From Anas platyrhynchos (taxonomy: Eukaryota > Chordata > Aves > Anseriformes > Anatidae): DNA of 64,000 bases. The first letter of the stretch is position 1. The number at the start of each line of letters is the position of its first letter. Location of the stretch: assembly GCF_047663525.1 (NCBI RefSeq), contig NC_092613.1, positions 2,753,501-2,817,500 on the forward strand. Direction: 5' to 3'. The notes under the pieces were generated by a model. The model did not search any database, was not told the origin of the DNA, and was given only the letters and a program-made list of their open reading frames with translations. Positions 24,701-37,894 of this stretch are shown one piece after another. The translations under genes and the position numbers were made by a program.

Positions 24701-25475
24701 GAGGTGCTACAATGGCTGGCAGCTTGGCTGCTTGTGCTGGGCACTGCTATGGCACTGCATCTGCTTCACAACTTGGCAGCACATTCACACGTTGACCACG
24801 GGCATGCCCAAGGCAGGTGGAGAACAGTCTTAATCTGATTGTACAAGGATTAATCCTAGGATAACACAGGGAAGCTGTGGAGTAATACCACTAAAAGTGG
24901 TGGCAAAATGTGGCTGAGGATGGATGCTTCCCTTTTTGGATTTATTTACTCCCTAAAACAAACAAACAAAAAAAAAACAGCTACAGTACTACAATCCTAC
25001 TTTAAGGACCGAGAAGAAACACACCTCTTGAGTGAGTGTGATGATTTGTTGAACTAACAGCTATGTCAGCTACTAAAACTATTAAATAATAGATGTATGA
25101 ATCACTTGGGAACATAGTGTTCTTGTTACATAGTCTATTTTATATTTGCCTGGATCTGCTGTTTATTTAGTCCACATTTATTTGACCAGCAATAATGGGA
25201 TATATATAATGGTAGTGCCTGGGCAACACAAGAGAAAAGCTTAAGTGAGATTTCAGAAATGAAACAGAAAACTGAAACTGTATTTCTAGGAACTCAGAAT
25301 GCTTTCTACAAGGGCCAGCAGGTTGGGATTCTGCTTCAACCTCAGCAATTGCTTTATGAAATGACTTTAATAGTTTTCACTTGAAAACTGTAGTTTGTCT
25401 ATTTTCGGGAGGTTGAATTGTGAAACTGGAGCTAGCTGCATTGCAGTGACAGGGAAACAGACCCTTTATGGCAGG

Positions 25476-25497
25476 TCTCTCTCTCTCTCTCTCTCTC
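25476..25497. repeat. (TC)n microsatellite
   Basis: Eleven TC units in intergenic DNA. Confidence 0.9.
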
Positions 25498-27004
25498 ATA
25501 TGCCAGGTACTCTCACCATGGGATCTAAGGTCAAACCTGAGCCACTGGAGTTGCCCTTTGGCCTTGTTTGCATAAAGGGTTGGTGCTCCCTTCTTTTTTT
25601 TTTTTTCCTTTTCTATTTAAGTGACACTGTGCTACATCAGCACCAAAATAGGACATTTCATGATGGTGACTGTAACCCCAGGTTTGGGGACATGTTTTGG
25701 GAACACTGATTAAGACCAGTAGAAACGGGAGAAAGTTCATCAAACATTCAGATGCTTTGTGGAAATTTATGTCACATGATGACAGGACACTGTGGCATCC
25801 TGTCGTGATGAGACTGTAAATGAAAGAGAGCAATATTGGGAATCTGTCTGAAAAGACATCATGTTAATAGCAAAAGAAACAGTGCAGAACTGCTAGGGTA
25901 CTCTTCATTTCCATTGGTGAATTCTGCTGACAGGTCCCCACAGAAGTGCAGACACTCAGAAGAAATGCTTCATCTGCCAGTCGAGGAAATGGGGGCTGCT
26001 GCAGGAGGACCCAACGGCACTGCACATTTTTTCTGATGTTTTCTTTGACTCCAAATGACAAGAAGTACAAGAACAGAGAGTACAAACATGCAAGTGATTT
26101 CTCTCAGGAATATATTTTAGTTCTTGGTGGGGCTGGACTACAGAGTAGCACAGCTCTAGGAACACGTTCATTTTGGAGACAAACTGCAGCAGCTCCCCAA
26201 ATGTAGCTGCAACAGAGTTTTGCTAACTAGAATCCCTGTTACTATTTTAGAAGGCTGCAATTGCTCACCCAAGCATGAACCCGGTGAGCAGAACATCTAA
26301 GACTGGTGGAACAGATCCCATTGAAATAAAGTGTTTAACCTCTCCATTTCCTTAGTGCGAGACATTCTTAAAATTATCTTCTCTGTCGTAAGTAAAAGGC
26401 AGCATAAAAAAATCCTTTACTTAACAAAACCATTTGTAAACACTGCTCTCCATAAGGGACAGTGTGAGAAAAACCACACACAAACATGTGGCAGTTACAT
26501 AGTTTAAAATGCCTCTAGATGTGTGTAGATATTGAACTAATGTACATCTGAAGAACTCAGATAATACTAACCTCAGGATGTTTCTGACAGGCAAAAGGAG
26601 TTGTAAACCTCTCCCAAAATTAGAAACACAGCTTTACACATTTGCACGAGAACCATGATGCCCTGTAACAGGTCACCGTAGCATATTCCCTCATCATCCT
26701 GGAGCTTTGGAGCAGCAGCATCTCTTGAGATTCCAGGTACAAGCCACGCCATTCTGCCTAGGAATCACTGGACAGTGTGCTTGTCCTGTTAGCAACAAAG
26801 CAGATAGAGTAAGTGGCTCTTCCTAGTTTTAATAATCTTTGTGGAGAGACAAAGGATGTTCCTGGCACTAGAAAGTGAATAGAAATATTTCCTTGTGAAT
26901 TTGTTTTCAAAGCAGACTTTTTAAACACAAGCCACAATGCTCTCTACCTGTAAATAGTGTTCCCAGTCTGGCTACCCTGTTACTGAAGCAAACTTAAAGG
27001 CTTA

Positions 27005-27028
27005 AATTCAAGAACGCATTCTTGAATT
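27005..27028. repeat. Inverted repeat, 10-bp arms, 4-base loop
   Basis: The left arm AATTCAAGAA (27005-27014) pairs perfectly with TTCTTGAATT (27019-27028) around CGCA. Confidence 0.9.
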
Positions 27029-27054
27029 AAAAATAAGTGCTAACTTAGGAGACT

Positions 27055-27078
27055 GGCTGTACACAGCTGTGTACAGCC
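27055..27078. repeat. Perfect 24-bp palindrome
   Basis: The left half GGCTGTACACAG is followed directly by its exact reverse complement. A further copy of most of the left half (GGCTGTACACAGC) follows at about 27100-27112, so the unit has spread locally. Confidence 0.95.
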
Positions 27079-28389
27079 TGTCTAAGCTATGTACAGACGG
27101 GCTGTACACAGCTTAGCCTTTATAGGTTTCCCATTTTTCTCTAAAAGCTGCTGATTTTTTTCCCCATCAAAAAACACCTGATTAAATAAAAACAGGATGA
27201 TATCAAACAGTCCTGATCCACCTTCCTCATTCAAATGAGTAAAACATGAAGTCATCAACCTGAGACTGACAACTATTCCCAGTTCTGCAGTCCCTTGCAC
27301 ATGAAAACCACGATCTGCTTCTCCATAGCATACACTATCACCAGAGCTTCAGATTTTTTACTCTTTCCTCATCATCAGCTAAAACTACTGAAGACTACTT
27401 GTCCCCTGCTTTTCCCTCCCCCAACTTAACCAGAAGAGGAAGCAAGATGCCAGCAGAAACTGGCTCCCAGGCAACAAGAGGTGCAACCCTTCTATAAATC
27501 AAGCCTTGGTAGAAGCACATATTAAAAAAGGGAACACAGCTGTGTGGCACATATCTCAGCCCTTGGCTGCCTTTCATCTAATAAACATCCCCAGAGGAGA
27601 TTGCCTGATAACATTTTACTACCAAACTTGATTCTGAAACAGTAGCTGTAAGTCTGCAGGGCACAAGTGCCACCCAGCCACAAGGCCACCCTGACCTCTG
27701 CTGGGGGAATCACAACAGTGCATGGCAGAACCCCGTTCCAGCCTGCCTCTTTGAGGCTCAAAGCTCCACTTCAGCTTGGAGCCTGATGCTTTCCATGTGC
27801 TTCAGCTGATACACCGGCTCCACTTTCCCTGGAAGAGAACAGAACAGACCATACCACCTGCCCCTTAAAGTACACCACCAAGAATTATAGGTCATATTTA
27901 AACTTCCACCTTGATCAGCAGCAGTTCTTTTCTGCTAGCAGCATTCCCCCCCATAGGAACAATCTCACTGTAAAATTAGCAGAGCTCATCCATCTGTAAC
28001 ATTTAAGCTTCCTGCCCTCCATGCGTAAAGTGATTTTAGACCTGTGTATGCCTTCTGCACAACCCACACCTTTCCTGCTTTTCTGTGAACACAAGTTTGT
28101 TTATGCTTATATGGGTTTAGGCCAGTGGTTCCATTGAACTCTTAGACAAGAATACCAAGTACCAAGTAGTTGCAGAAAAATGAGAAGTATGATAGACACC
28201 ATACACCAGTAGCCAAGCTTGCAACACATCTGGCACCTCTAACAACTGCTTAGTGCATATAATCCCCTCTCACCTATGTCCTTTCTAGGCAGCCTGCAAA
28301 GCAACATAATTTCCTTCCAAAAGCTTTGAATCTAAAGCTGCTGCCATAATCTTACCCCCAGGTGGATACAAGTGAAGGAAATTAAACAC

Positions 28390-29849
28390 AAGGCTGGTTG
28401 GGTAGGATGGATTTAATCTAGATGCACATGATCAGAACTGTTGCAGCTCATCTCTTGGATACAGAAAAAAAAAAAAAGAGCTGTTAGGCAGTTCGGGAGC
28501 TCTCATTACATTTGCCCCATGCTATGGTTTTTACACTGAGTAGACTCTTCATGCAAAGCTTGTTAATAGACCAACAGTTTCAAAACTGAAATTTGCATCT
28601 CGAATTACTAATCCACATATAGGATGCAAGAAAAAAATGTTACGAACATTTCAACCTCCAGTTAGTTTTCTGAGTAAGCATTACAGAACTCACTGTGTTA
28701 GGCAAGAAGTCAAGCTGCCATTTTCTAAGCTCATCTAGGCTGGAATTATATGCAAGGGATAGGGAAATAGGCCCTGCCCATCCAAGTTGTGAGATGGTAT
28801 GGAACAAAGTCACAGTTTCAAATTTAATGGAGACAGTGACCTGCACCTTACAACCTGAACAGCATTTTTAACAGCTTACTGTTATAGGTGTGTTAAAACG
28901 AGATATGGTGAATATAGGCTTTCTTCATACTGCAAAGTGCTTTTAACTGAAACCAAGATCCAACTCTAAGAACCAAGTGCATGTTCTGTAGTGCAAAGCG
29001 ATAGCAGGTACTTGAGTTAAATACTGAACAACAAGTTGTAACCAAAACTTTAATCCCAAGGATCTCACAAAAAGACATTTTACAAGTGACATGAAAATTC
29101 TTGTACAGTAAAGAAATGTTTAATTCATAACTTTTACAATGTACCATTACACATTCAACACATCCACTCCAGGTGTCAGTTCTGTGGTACATTTGGTCTA
29201 TTCAGAGATTCTGGAACAGACAGTCAAGCTATCATCTATTTAAGTACTCTAGTCATATGAAGTACAAAATTAACTGACCCTACAGCTAAAAGTTTATATG
29301 GCATATTATAAAGTAGCTCAGTTCCAGATAATTGGAAGTTGGAACTAAAAGCTCTGGATAAAACTGCAGCTCAGACATTCCCTTTACATGCCACTGGCTC
29401 AACATTATTACTTCTGAGAACTGTACTATGAAGCATCTACACCTTGTTCTACACAAACACCAATCACAGCCATCATTCTGCAAACATCTTCATTGCATGC
29501 TTCCTTCCACAAGCTGAACCCCAACAAAATACACCGCAGAATGTCAAGACCAGGAACATTCTTCTATCTATGCAGGACTGATTACCATTCAAAACAAAAA
29601 CTTATGTATAAGGGTACATTGTAAAAAGTGATTAATAATACAAATCATATGATCTGCTTAGAACCATATACAGATTCACATCTTTACATTTGCCACCTGT
29701 TACAAGATACAATGAACAAAGCAAGTTCAACAGCTAAAACATTTTAAAAATGCACCAAGCTTTATGAAGTTTCAAAACAAAACAATGTTCTGTACATACT
29801 CCTGTCCTCAGATCTAATGACTTCCTGTACACAGCTCCTCCTTTAAGTC
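28390..29849 (-). other. SRSF3: Probable SRSF3 3' UTR
   Basis: A/T-rich sequence downstream of the SRSF3 stop codon with no other gene. The best poly(A) candidate I see is a variant ATTAAA on the minus strand at 28412-28417, followed by a GT-rich stretch. No canonical AATAAA in the SRSF3 orientation lies closer. The end point is therefore uncertain. Confidence 0.4.
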
Positions 29850-32800
29850 TTATTTCCTCTCATTTGACCTAGAGCGACTAAAGAAAAAAATATATTAGTT
29901 ACTGAGTGCCAACAGCAGCAATATTTTGTTCCAAACCTCCCAGCCCAATTGAGTGCGTAACAGATAAACATTTTAAAATACTGTTCTATTTATTAAAACA
30001 TAGCATTTAATTCAAGGTAAAAAACCCCAGACTAACTCCACCACAACTTATCTTAGTATTACTAAGACAGGGAAACAGATCCATTTTTACTGATCTACTC
30101 AAAAAGCCTACTATACAACTCATCCTACCTGCGAGACCTGGAAAAGGAACGAGAAGGCTTGTGATTCCTCTCCCGTGAGAGTGATCTCTCTCTTCTTCTG
30201 TCTCTGGAGAGGGACCTGTTGGAGATTACCAACACAAGATGATTGTAGCATCAAAACAAAGCTGAACTAGGTAGTTACACAGCTACCTCAAGACATTCCC
30301 TTTAGGAAGTTACAGTTTTCAACTATTCATCCAGGGAAAACCTTTCAAAGTTTATTGTAAGAATAATCGGCTTGTGCAATACAATACAGATGAAGCTGTT
30401 GTTTGCAACAGTTATTCCTTTGCAGCAGTTTAAACCTGTTCAGTCAGTTACACTGCTGCAGTGTAACTGACAGGGTATCAATATATACTTAAAAATCCTT
30501 TATCCTAATGCACAGTCCCACACCACAGAAAAAAATGCACAAACTCACTGTGTCACTAGTCTGTCTCTTGCTTATCACCTGTACTTGTGGCTTACAGCAC
30601 CCAGAGAACAACGTTATCAACACTGAAACTTCATAAAAAAACATAAGGGATGCTGGAAAACTGCGTAACATGAAAACTCACTACTGCCATTCTTAATATA
30701 CTTTGATATTTAATATACCTGGCATCTCATGTAGCTATGTAATCATATTAACTCTAGGCAAGCAATGACAGTACCAAAACACGTTTTTCCCATATACTGA
30801 GTTAATGTCTATTTTGAAATCTATTAATTAATACAATCCAAACACTTATCTGTTTGTTTCTTTTTAAATCCCTGGACAAAGTGGTCCAATACTTAGTAAT
30901 TGATGCTATGCATACCTGCTGCGGCTACGAGAAAAGCTTCTCCTTCGTGGTGATCTAGAACCGTAAAAAGAAATGTGAGGCTTTTTATCAATTCTTTTAG
31001 CATTTATAGGGTGAGGCATTTCCCAACTTGTCAAACTCACTGTTGGGCCCTGGGAACGTGCCAAGAATAACTGGCATCCATCATCCAGTAAAAGGCATGG
31101 AAAGATTAAGCAGTAAAACAAAGCTCAGTGTGAACAGCACATTTCCAACCACGATTTCACTTTAACTAAGAATGCTTCATAGCAGAGTTGTCCAATGCAA
31201 CACTTCCATTTCAACTAAATACACTGCCCAGAACACCACACCAAAGTCCCACAAGTGGTTCCAAAAAAATAGCACAGACCAAATGTTTTGGAACCCATGC
31301 AAGCCAAAAAGGTCCATGACAAGACATAAGAAATATCAAGTGGAAAAAAGTGAAAATGCGCTCAGTGTAAATATTGATAACGCCATTAAGTGCTACATTA
31401 GAACTGCATATTTGTGATTGTCATTTTTAATGCCATAGTGTGTTTAGACTTATTTTCTCTTTTAAAAAAAAAAAACTTAGCTCGGCCCAGTTCATCCCAA
31501 AAAGTAATTGTTTTAAGTTCTGAAAACTGTTAGTAAAACGATTTAAAGGTGATAGGATTTTTTTGGCAAGGAAAAGCTAAGTTTGTTAGAGCTTTATTAA
31601 AATTTAGTTTGACATCTCACATGCAAATATACTGGGTTTTACATTATTCACAGTGTAAGAGTTTCCATATCACCCTTAAAAGTTTTCTCAAGCAACATAT
31701 GTACGTTACCATTCAATTATGCACAGCCAGCCTTTGATTGAGAAAAGTAATTACTTATAAGCCGCTTACTCCTTATTTTAACCAGCAGTAAACTGTATAA
31801 GCAGGAAAAACTTACTAGTTTTTGGTTTCAACAAGCTAGAAATGGTGAGGTGAGGCTGCCGGACTGACTGCCAAGAAGAATTTGCTGAAAAGGTTTTGCC
31901 AGATGTTGCGTTGTATTTAGTTGGTTGGCGAAGGGGGTGTTGTGGATTTTTCCTGCTTTTTTGTTAGCCGAAGGCTGCTGCTGTAGTTGTTGTGAAGACA
32001 TTTGGTAAATAAACAGCTGAGCTGATTGGCCGGGAATGTGTGGGCGGTCGAGGTGGCTGCTGCCGATTTGGTTAAGGTTGGAGAGAAGGCTGAGAGAAAA
32101 CAGCATGCTCGGGAACCAAAGGGCGGTGCAACCTGACGACTGGCCATGCCTGGGTCATGTGAAACGACACCAGCCAAGCTGAATGGGGCGCGCTGGTCAC
32201 ATGACGCTGAAAGGGCTAGTTGACTGGCTAATGCAGACTCAGAGGGTGGTGAGAAGAGACATGATGGTGACTCTGTAACGGGTTCATTTTTATTAATAGA
32301 TGGACCAAAAAGCATAAAAAATGAAAAAACAAGCCATCAGTACAACCATCTATTAGCTAACAAATATTCCTAATGTGTTATTTTTCAACAGCAAAAGGGT
32401 AAGCTTGAAAATCTGACTTGTGAGGACTTCACTCACCTGCAACAGGTAAATTCAGTCCTGTAAAAACCACGTTGCAGACTTAACCACCAGACAATCTAGT
32501 CTGGGTCCAAGAATGCGTCAGTTACCAGAAATCCTGCTGTATTTTAGAGCTGAGTTTGCAAACCTCAAGTGACAGAATTGTCACATGATGCTTTAATTTC
32601 AAACTGATGCAAAAGTGTAAAGATCCTAGATGTTTAGAGCAACTGTTACTTGATCTATTATTAAACAGCTGCCTATTTACAAAGTATTTAAACTGCGCAA
32701 ACAAAGTGGAGAAACACATCTGCATGAAAATGCTTTGCTGTATGTCATGTTTTGCCATTATGGAATAAAAGAAAGGAACAACCTAAGTTGAAGTATGGGG

Positions 32801-33988
32801 AAGAAAGGGAAAGTGTGACTAGAAGATGAGCAGATTTTAGAAGGAACGAGGACAAATCCAGGACAAAGGGCGCTGACTATCAACTTGCATAGTGAACCTA
32901 AGGACAAAAGCCAACATTCAACACAACTTATGTTCACCTTGATTTTGTTCCCTCCCCCCCTTTTTTAAGCATTTGGCATCACCAAATTGTGATCAGATAG
33001 ATGAATGTTATTCATTTACATGCTTTTAAATGCCTGCTTCTATGATGCTAAGTGGTAACAATGCCAACAGCTCTATGAGTGTACTTTGACCTAGGGTACC
33101 TGCGACGTGGAGGAGGACTTCTTCTGCGATAGTCATCTCGAGGACGTCTGCCCCAGGATGGAGGTGGACCACGGTTCCGACTCCGTTTTTCACCATTGGA
33201 GAGCTCAACTCTGACACGACACCCACAGAGGGTTCTGGGAAAAGAGGTTGACATTAGTTACATTTCCAGGGACAGCTCTATCTAAAAAAACATCTAGAAA
33301 GTCAGAGGAGAAAAACAAATAGAAAATGCAGGTTAAAAGCATTCTGTATATACGCATTAGCCAAGTATGCAGGATACAAAGTCTACAAAGGTAGCTACAG
33401 CTAAAGAGACAAAAGGTCTAGCCAATTCTGAAAGCTCACTGTGCTATTAAGGGAGGCAGAGAAGAAACTAGAAAGTGCCTCTCTGATCAGTTTTGCCTCT
33501 TTACTGGACAACCATCTCAAATTTAACTAACGCAGACCACCAAGTCCAAGTCATGTCTAACTTTAGAAAGAGTTCCTTTCTAAAATGTAAAACTAATTGT
33601 CCCAATGCTATTTCTGCACTATCAAATAAATTTACCCTTGTATCACTCCACAAATAAATACTGCATAACAGATGTGTCAAGCACTTGGTTGCCATTTAAA
33701 GCTTCCCCATTTTAAACTACCATACACCACAATTTTTCTTATTTTCATTAGGCAAACCAAACACACAAGAAGCACATTTTACCTTCCATCTAGTTCTCTT
33801 ACTGCATCAGCTGCATCTCGTGGATCTTCAAATTCCACAAAGGCAAAACCAGGGGGATTTCTTGCCACCCATACACTGCGCAGTGGTCCGTAGTAGCCAA
33901 AAGCTCGCTCTAGCTCAGTTTTGTTGCCATTGTTTCCAAGGTTACCCACATAAACCTTGCAGTCCAGCGGACAAGAGTCACGATGCAT
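29850..33988 (-). CDS. SRSF3: SRSF3 (SRp20), serine/arginine-rich splicing factor
   Basis: Five coding exons join in frame: 33783-33988 (ATG 33986-33988, after a long pyrimidine tract and TTTAG), 33100-33234, 30916-30954, 30129-30215 and 29850-29877 (TAA). The product is 164 aa, the same length as human SRSF3. An N-terminal RRM (about residues 10-83) shows KVYVGNLG (RNP2) and GFAFVEFE (RNP1). The rest is an RS domain ending RSRSNERK. From the family, it is a nuclear shuttling splicing factor that also acts in mRNA export and 3' end choice. The coding exons flank the conserved poison exon at 31816-32272, through which the protein limits its own expression. It lies between CDKN1A and STK38 as in human, transcribed away from STK38. 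Confidence 0.98.
30443..30471. repeat. Near-perfect palindrome in an SRSF3 intron
   Basis: A 14-bp arm GTCAGTTACACTGC and its exact reverse complement are separated by one base. It lies in the intron between exons 30129-30215 and 30916-30954, so the pre-mRNA could form a stable hairpin. Confidence 0.9.
31816..32272 (-). other. SRSF3: SRSF3 poison (cassette) exon
   Basis: This 457-nt segment is bounded by an acceptor (GTTACAG/AGTCACC) and a donor (AACTA/GTAAGT) in the intron between coding exons 33100-33234 and 30916-30954. If it is spliced in after the upstream exon, the reading continues for ten further codons (R, then [10 protein letters not shown]) and stops at TGA. Human SRSF3 has an ultraconserved cassette exon of about 456 nt in the same intron. 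Its inclusion, promoted by SRSF3 itself, sends the mRNA to decay or gives a truncated protein. Length, position and early stop all agree. Confidence 0.9.
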
Positions 33989-34259
33989 TGCTAAAAAAAA
34001 GGGAAAAAGAAAAAAATTCACATATACTTAACAACCAGGAAGCATTTATTCATCTGCAGGAGAAACAACACAGTGAGTTGCTTTCCTTAAAGTTTCAACA
34101 ATGACATAATCTGATAGGATAGAAACATCAGCCTCTGTGAACATGATGGGTTAAGGCATGTTTAAAAGCAAGTAAAGAAGGTATCTGGTATATCGTCATC
34201 GTGACCGAAGTTTACCATTTCGGGGATTTTTGTTTAATTCTGTGGTCCCCTACTACGAA

Positions 34260-35110
34260 AAGAAATGTTTCTCCGCGCCCCCTTCCTCAGCCCCGAGGGC
34301 AGGACCTGCAGGGGGAGCGCTGCGCTGGAGCAGTGCTCCATTGTTCTCCGAGCAGGAGCCGGGGGAAGCTACACATGCCGGGGCGAGAAGCAGCACCATT
34401 CGCGGCAAAGGCCACGCTGAGAGGCCTCGCCGGATGCCGCTACAGCGTCTCTTCAGCGCTGTGTATGCAGCGTGGGGAAGCAGCGCTCCGTCGGAGCGGG
34501 CGGGACGGCGCCACACCACCCCCACGGCGCTTCCCGCCTAGCCACACCTCGCCTCACTGGCCGCAGCCGCGGAATAAGGGCGGCAGGCAGCCTCTCCAAG
34601 GCGATCCGTAGCCTACCCGCCTTCTCCCCACCCGGCTGTCCTCAGCGCAGCGGCGGCCACCGCCCGCGGCCCAGCTTTACAAAATGGCGGCGGCTCTTTG
34701 TTTGCCGCCACCGGGCCCCGCAGCTTTCGCCCGCCCTGCCGGAGACCGGACCGCGGGTCCGCTCCCACCCCGCCCTCCGAGGTGAAGGTCCTCACCGATG
34801 CTAAGAGGGAGGGCGCGCGAAGGGAGCCCGCGCTAAATTCGTAGCCGACTCGACCCTCAACGAAACTCCCGTTCCGCTTTTCCTCACTGGACAAAATGGC
34901 GGCTGGCGGCCGCCCCGCCCGCCCTTATATACAGGCTGTCTTTCCACGTGACACCGCCCAGAGACAAATCAGAAGGCGCAGTTACGCTGATTGACAGGTC
35001 GCCTTGTCCCACCCTCGCCCAACGTACCTATTCCCGCCGCCGCCTAGGCCCATATGGCGGCCCGCGGCCCCTCCTCGGCTACGGGAACTCGCAAACCGGT
35101 GCCCGTCCCT
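34260..35110. other. CpG island of SRSF3
   Basis: High G+C sequence with many CpG sites spans the SRSF3 promoter, exon 1 and the start of intron 1. Open frames in it (for example 34201-34611 plus) look like by-products of composition. Confidence 0.8.
34796..34950 (-). promoter_or_regulatory. SRSF3: SRSF3 promoter and non-coding exon 1
   Basis: On the minus strand an E-box CACGTG (34945-34950) is followed by TATATAAGG (about 34923-34931), then GC-rich sequence with CCATTTTG. The start site is predicted near 34897. A splice donor ATCG/GTGAGGA ends exon 1 at 34796 and fits the acceptor just before the ATG at 33986-33988. The start position is inferred from TATA spacing. Confidence 0.7.
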
Positions 35111-35479
35111 GTTGTCGAGGCTTTCCTCTCTCCTCGCCCCCAAATTTCGCTTTAGAAATTGATTATCGAGGGAAGACTTATCTTTAGCCGATAAATAAGG
35201 AAAGGCAACAGACTCAGGCTATTTTGTTGGCTAAAAGGAAAAATATTTTTTTTTCCTGGTTGCAGGTGGGATTTGTTCGATGTTTAAGTAATTCTTTTTA
35301 CTATTGTCCCCTAATCATTAGGGTTTTATGCTCAGAAAAGCTTCAGTTCACTAATAGCCCTTTCTCACCAAGGGCAGAGGCTTTAAATAAATGCATTGAG
35401 CAAACCAGTGTTGAACCATACTTTTTGGTAAACCTTATTCTGTCTACTGAAGCACAAAAGAGAAGTGACTTATTGAACC

Positions 35480-35560
35480 TGCTTTGGCAGGGGGGTTAGA
35501 CTTGACTATCTTTCGAGGTCCCTTCCAACCCCTTCAATTCTGTGATTCTGTTATTTAGCA
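35480..35560 (+). mobile_element. CR1 LINE 3'-end fragment
   Basis: The sequence has the CR1 3' terminus signature: GGGGTTAGACTTGACTATC, then GAGGTCCCTTCCAACCCC, then ATTCTGTGATTCTG. Only the last 80 or so bases are recognisable. It lies about 550 bp upstream of the SRSF3 TATA box. Confidence 0.85.
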
Positions 35561-36147
35561 CTCAGCAGAAAATTAGAGGATTTGAACCAAGGAATTCTGG
35601 TTACAAAGGGTATCAGTGGTGTTGATGTGCTTTATTGAATTCATGCATGTAGCTAAGACACATAACATGAGTTTTAATATGAGTTAAATAACTTGCTCCA
35701 CAGGGGCTTTCTTTGGATAACACCACTTGTTTTGGGCTACTAGATAATACGAGGAACCCAACCAGAACTGTTTCTGCAATAACTTCCCAAGGCTGTCACT
35801 TCCCAGCCATTTCTGTAGGTTGCATTGAATCCAGATTTGACAACCTTTTCTACTTGGTCCAAACAAGACAAATTTATCTGGCACTAGTGCAGTTATAACA
35901 GGACTTTGAGTAATGATAAGTGTAATAAGGCTTTCTGAATGCAAACTAATGCATATGCACTGTGTTTTCCAAGCAGGACTTTTGCAGTCCTCAGTCTACT
36001 AGACTTGTACCAGCATATAAAAAATAGTTGGATTAAGGACAAACAGCAAGTTTAATGACTTGGATTTCCAGAAATCTTTTAATAGCATCCTTCATTAGTT
36101 TTAAGAACCTTTTATCACTAAAATGCTTCCAAGGGTCAAAACTGGCT

Positions 36148-36203
36148 GGGGGGGGCTGAGGGAGGAGGTGTACTGGGGGGAGGCGGGGAGGAATTGGGGG
36201 GGA
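36148..36203 (+). repeat. G-run cluster, potential G-quadruplex
   Basis: Five runs of three to eight G within 56 bases satisfy the usual G3+ quadruplex pattern on the plus strand. Confidence 0.6.
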
Positions 36204-37894
36204 TAGGACAAAACAACACAGAAAAGAGGGAGCAGAAAAACAACAAGAAATCTGAGGTAATTGATTCTCTAAAATGTATTTGTCATGTATAGTTATCACT
36301 TGCTTCATTTTAAAGACATCTAATGCATTATAACTGAAATTAGCTGATTGTTAATTTCCTGATATGATACAAACAAATGAAATAATTCTAAGCTTACTTG
36401 CTGCTGTTCACTTTAAAGACTTCTTCGAGATGCTGATTTCCCATGCTTGTCTCCCTTCTTGATTGGTATTTGCAACATTAACCAGACCCTTCCTCATATC
36501 ACATAATGCGCATTTGAAACATGATTTAAATTTTGCAATAATCACCATTAAAAATAAAAATAAATAAATAAATAAACACCATTAGATTGAATGCAACTTG
36601 GACAACCTTGTAATCTTAACGGAGCTTTCAACTTCAAACCAAAGTTATATTTGACGTAGGAAAATAATTACAGATCACAGACTTGGCAGTAAAGGATTTA
36701 TTCAAGAATAGGTTTACCTCCTGCAAAATAAACATGGTATTCAGCACTTGTCTTGGACACACTACCTGTTCTATTCAAGGCACTTATTACATGGGCTTTG
36801 GCCCACCACTATGCTTTATAAAATCACATACTGTAAGAAGCATGTCATCCCAACATAATAACTTTGCCATTTTCAGTTTGCTTTTGGCTTTGTAAAGAGA
36901 ATATAACATATCTGTGACAAAAGACAGAGGTTAGAACAGAGGCAATTGTATTCTGCCAAAAAAAGAAACCTATTTCCACAGACAGCTTTAGGATGCTTGA
37001 ACACAGCCACACAACATTTTAGTTACTCAAAAGCACAAAATCAGCATTTTCATTGTTCCCAAAAAAGATTAAATCCCGAATCTGCTCTGAGTGTCACTAT
37101 ATTAGTACACATACACACATCTGTATGTGTAGTACATTGTCTTTCATGACTTTCTTTCCTACTCCAAGTTCATATGTATATGAAAAATCATGTTGCATTG
37201 CAATTCTCTTATTTTTGCAGTAAAAAGGTATGATTCACATGCAATAGTTGTAAGATACATGTTAACTTTTACATCCATCAGATCTTCTGTAAAAGGAAGG
37301 TGAGATCATTGACTTTATAAGCACGATCAGATCTACGTTAAACAGGCAGGCCAAGACGGGATACAAAAGAAGGTACCTAACACCTGCACAATTACTGTGA
37401 AACAGTCTTCCATTTTAAAACGTGGCCAGACTAGAATCTAAGACCAGACCAACATGAAATAAGGTGTTACATCTGAGGTGCTATCATTGTTTCTAAGATT
37501 TACATCTCACATAAGAAAATTAACATATTCTTGCCTTTATGGTTTGGAAGAAACTTCACCACTGTGAGATAAATGGAAGAGATATTTAGGAAGACAAAGA
37601 GTATTTACAGCAGAATACGTCTATCAGCAGTAGGATCTTACAGCTCCTCCTCATGTGAAGCTAGATAACTAACAAAAATACATATTTATTGGTTTGGTTG
37701 TATCTACAGAAAGGTCTTTTGCTAGAAAATGTCATTACATGTACACAACGAGAACTGGTCAGAGGGGATAAGCCTTCACTTCAGCCAGAAAGCCATACAC
37801 AGTCATGTCTGAGCTAGCTTGTTGTGAAGTTCTTGTGGAATTCAACCCACTTTCATATGCTGCCAATAGATTAATTTTGATAAAGGCTATTTTC

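Larger units (their letters stand above)
18371..28389. other. Intergenic region between CDKN1A (5' side) and SRSF3 (3' side)
   Basis: No protein-coding exon, tRNA, rRNA or identifiable transposon was recognised. The region holds A-rich tracts (19482-19513), T-rich low complexity (22326-22380), ATT and TC microsatellites, a pair of inverted repeats near 27.0 kb and motif clusters described separately. It should contain CDKN1A enhancers. In human a non-coding RNA (PANDAR) starts upstream of CDKN1A; I cannot identify a counterpart by sequence. Confidence 0.6.
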
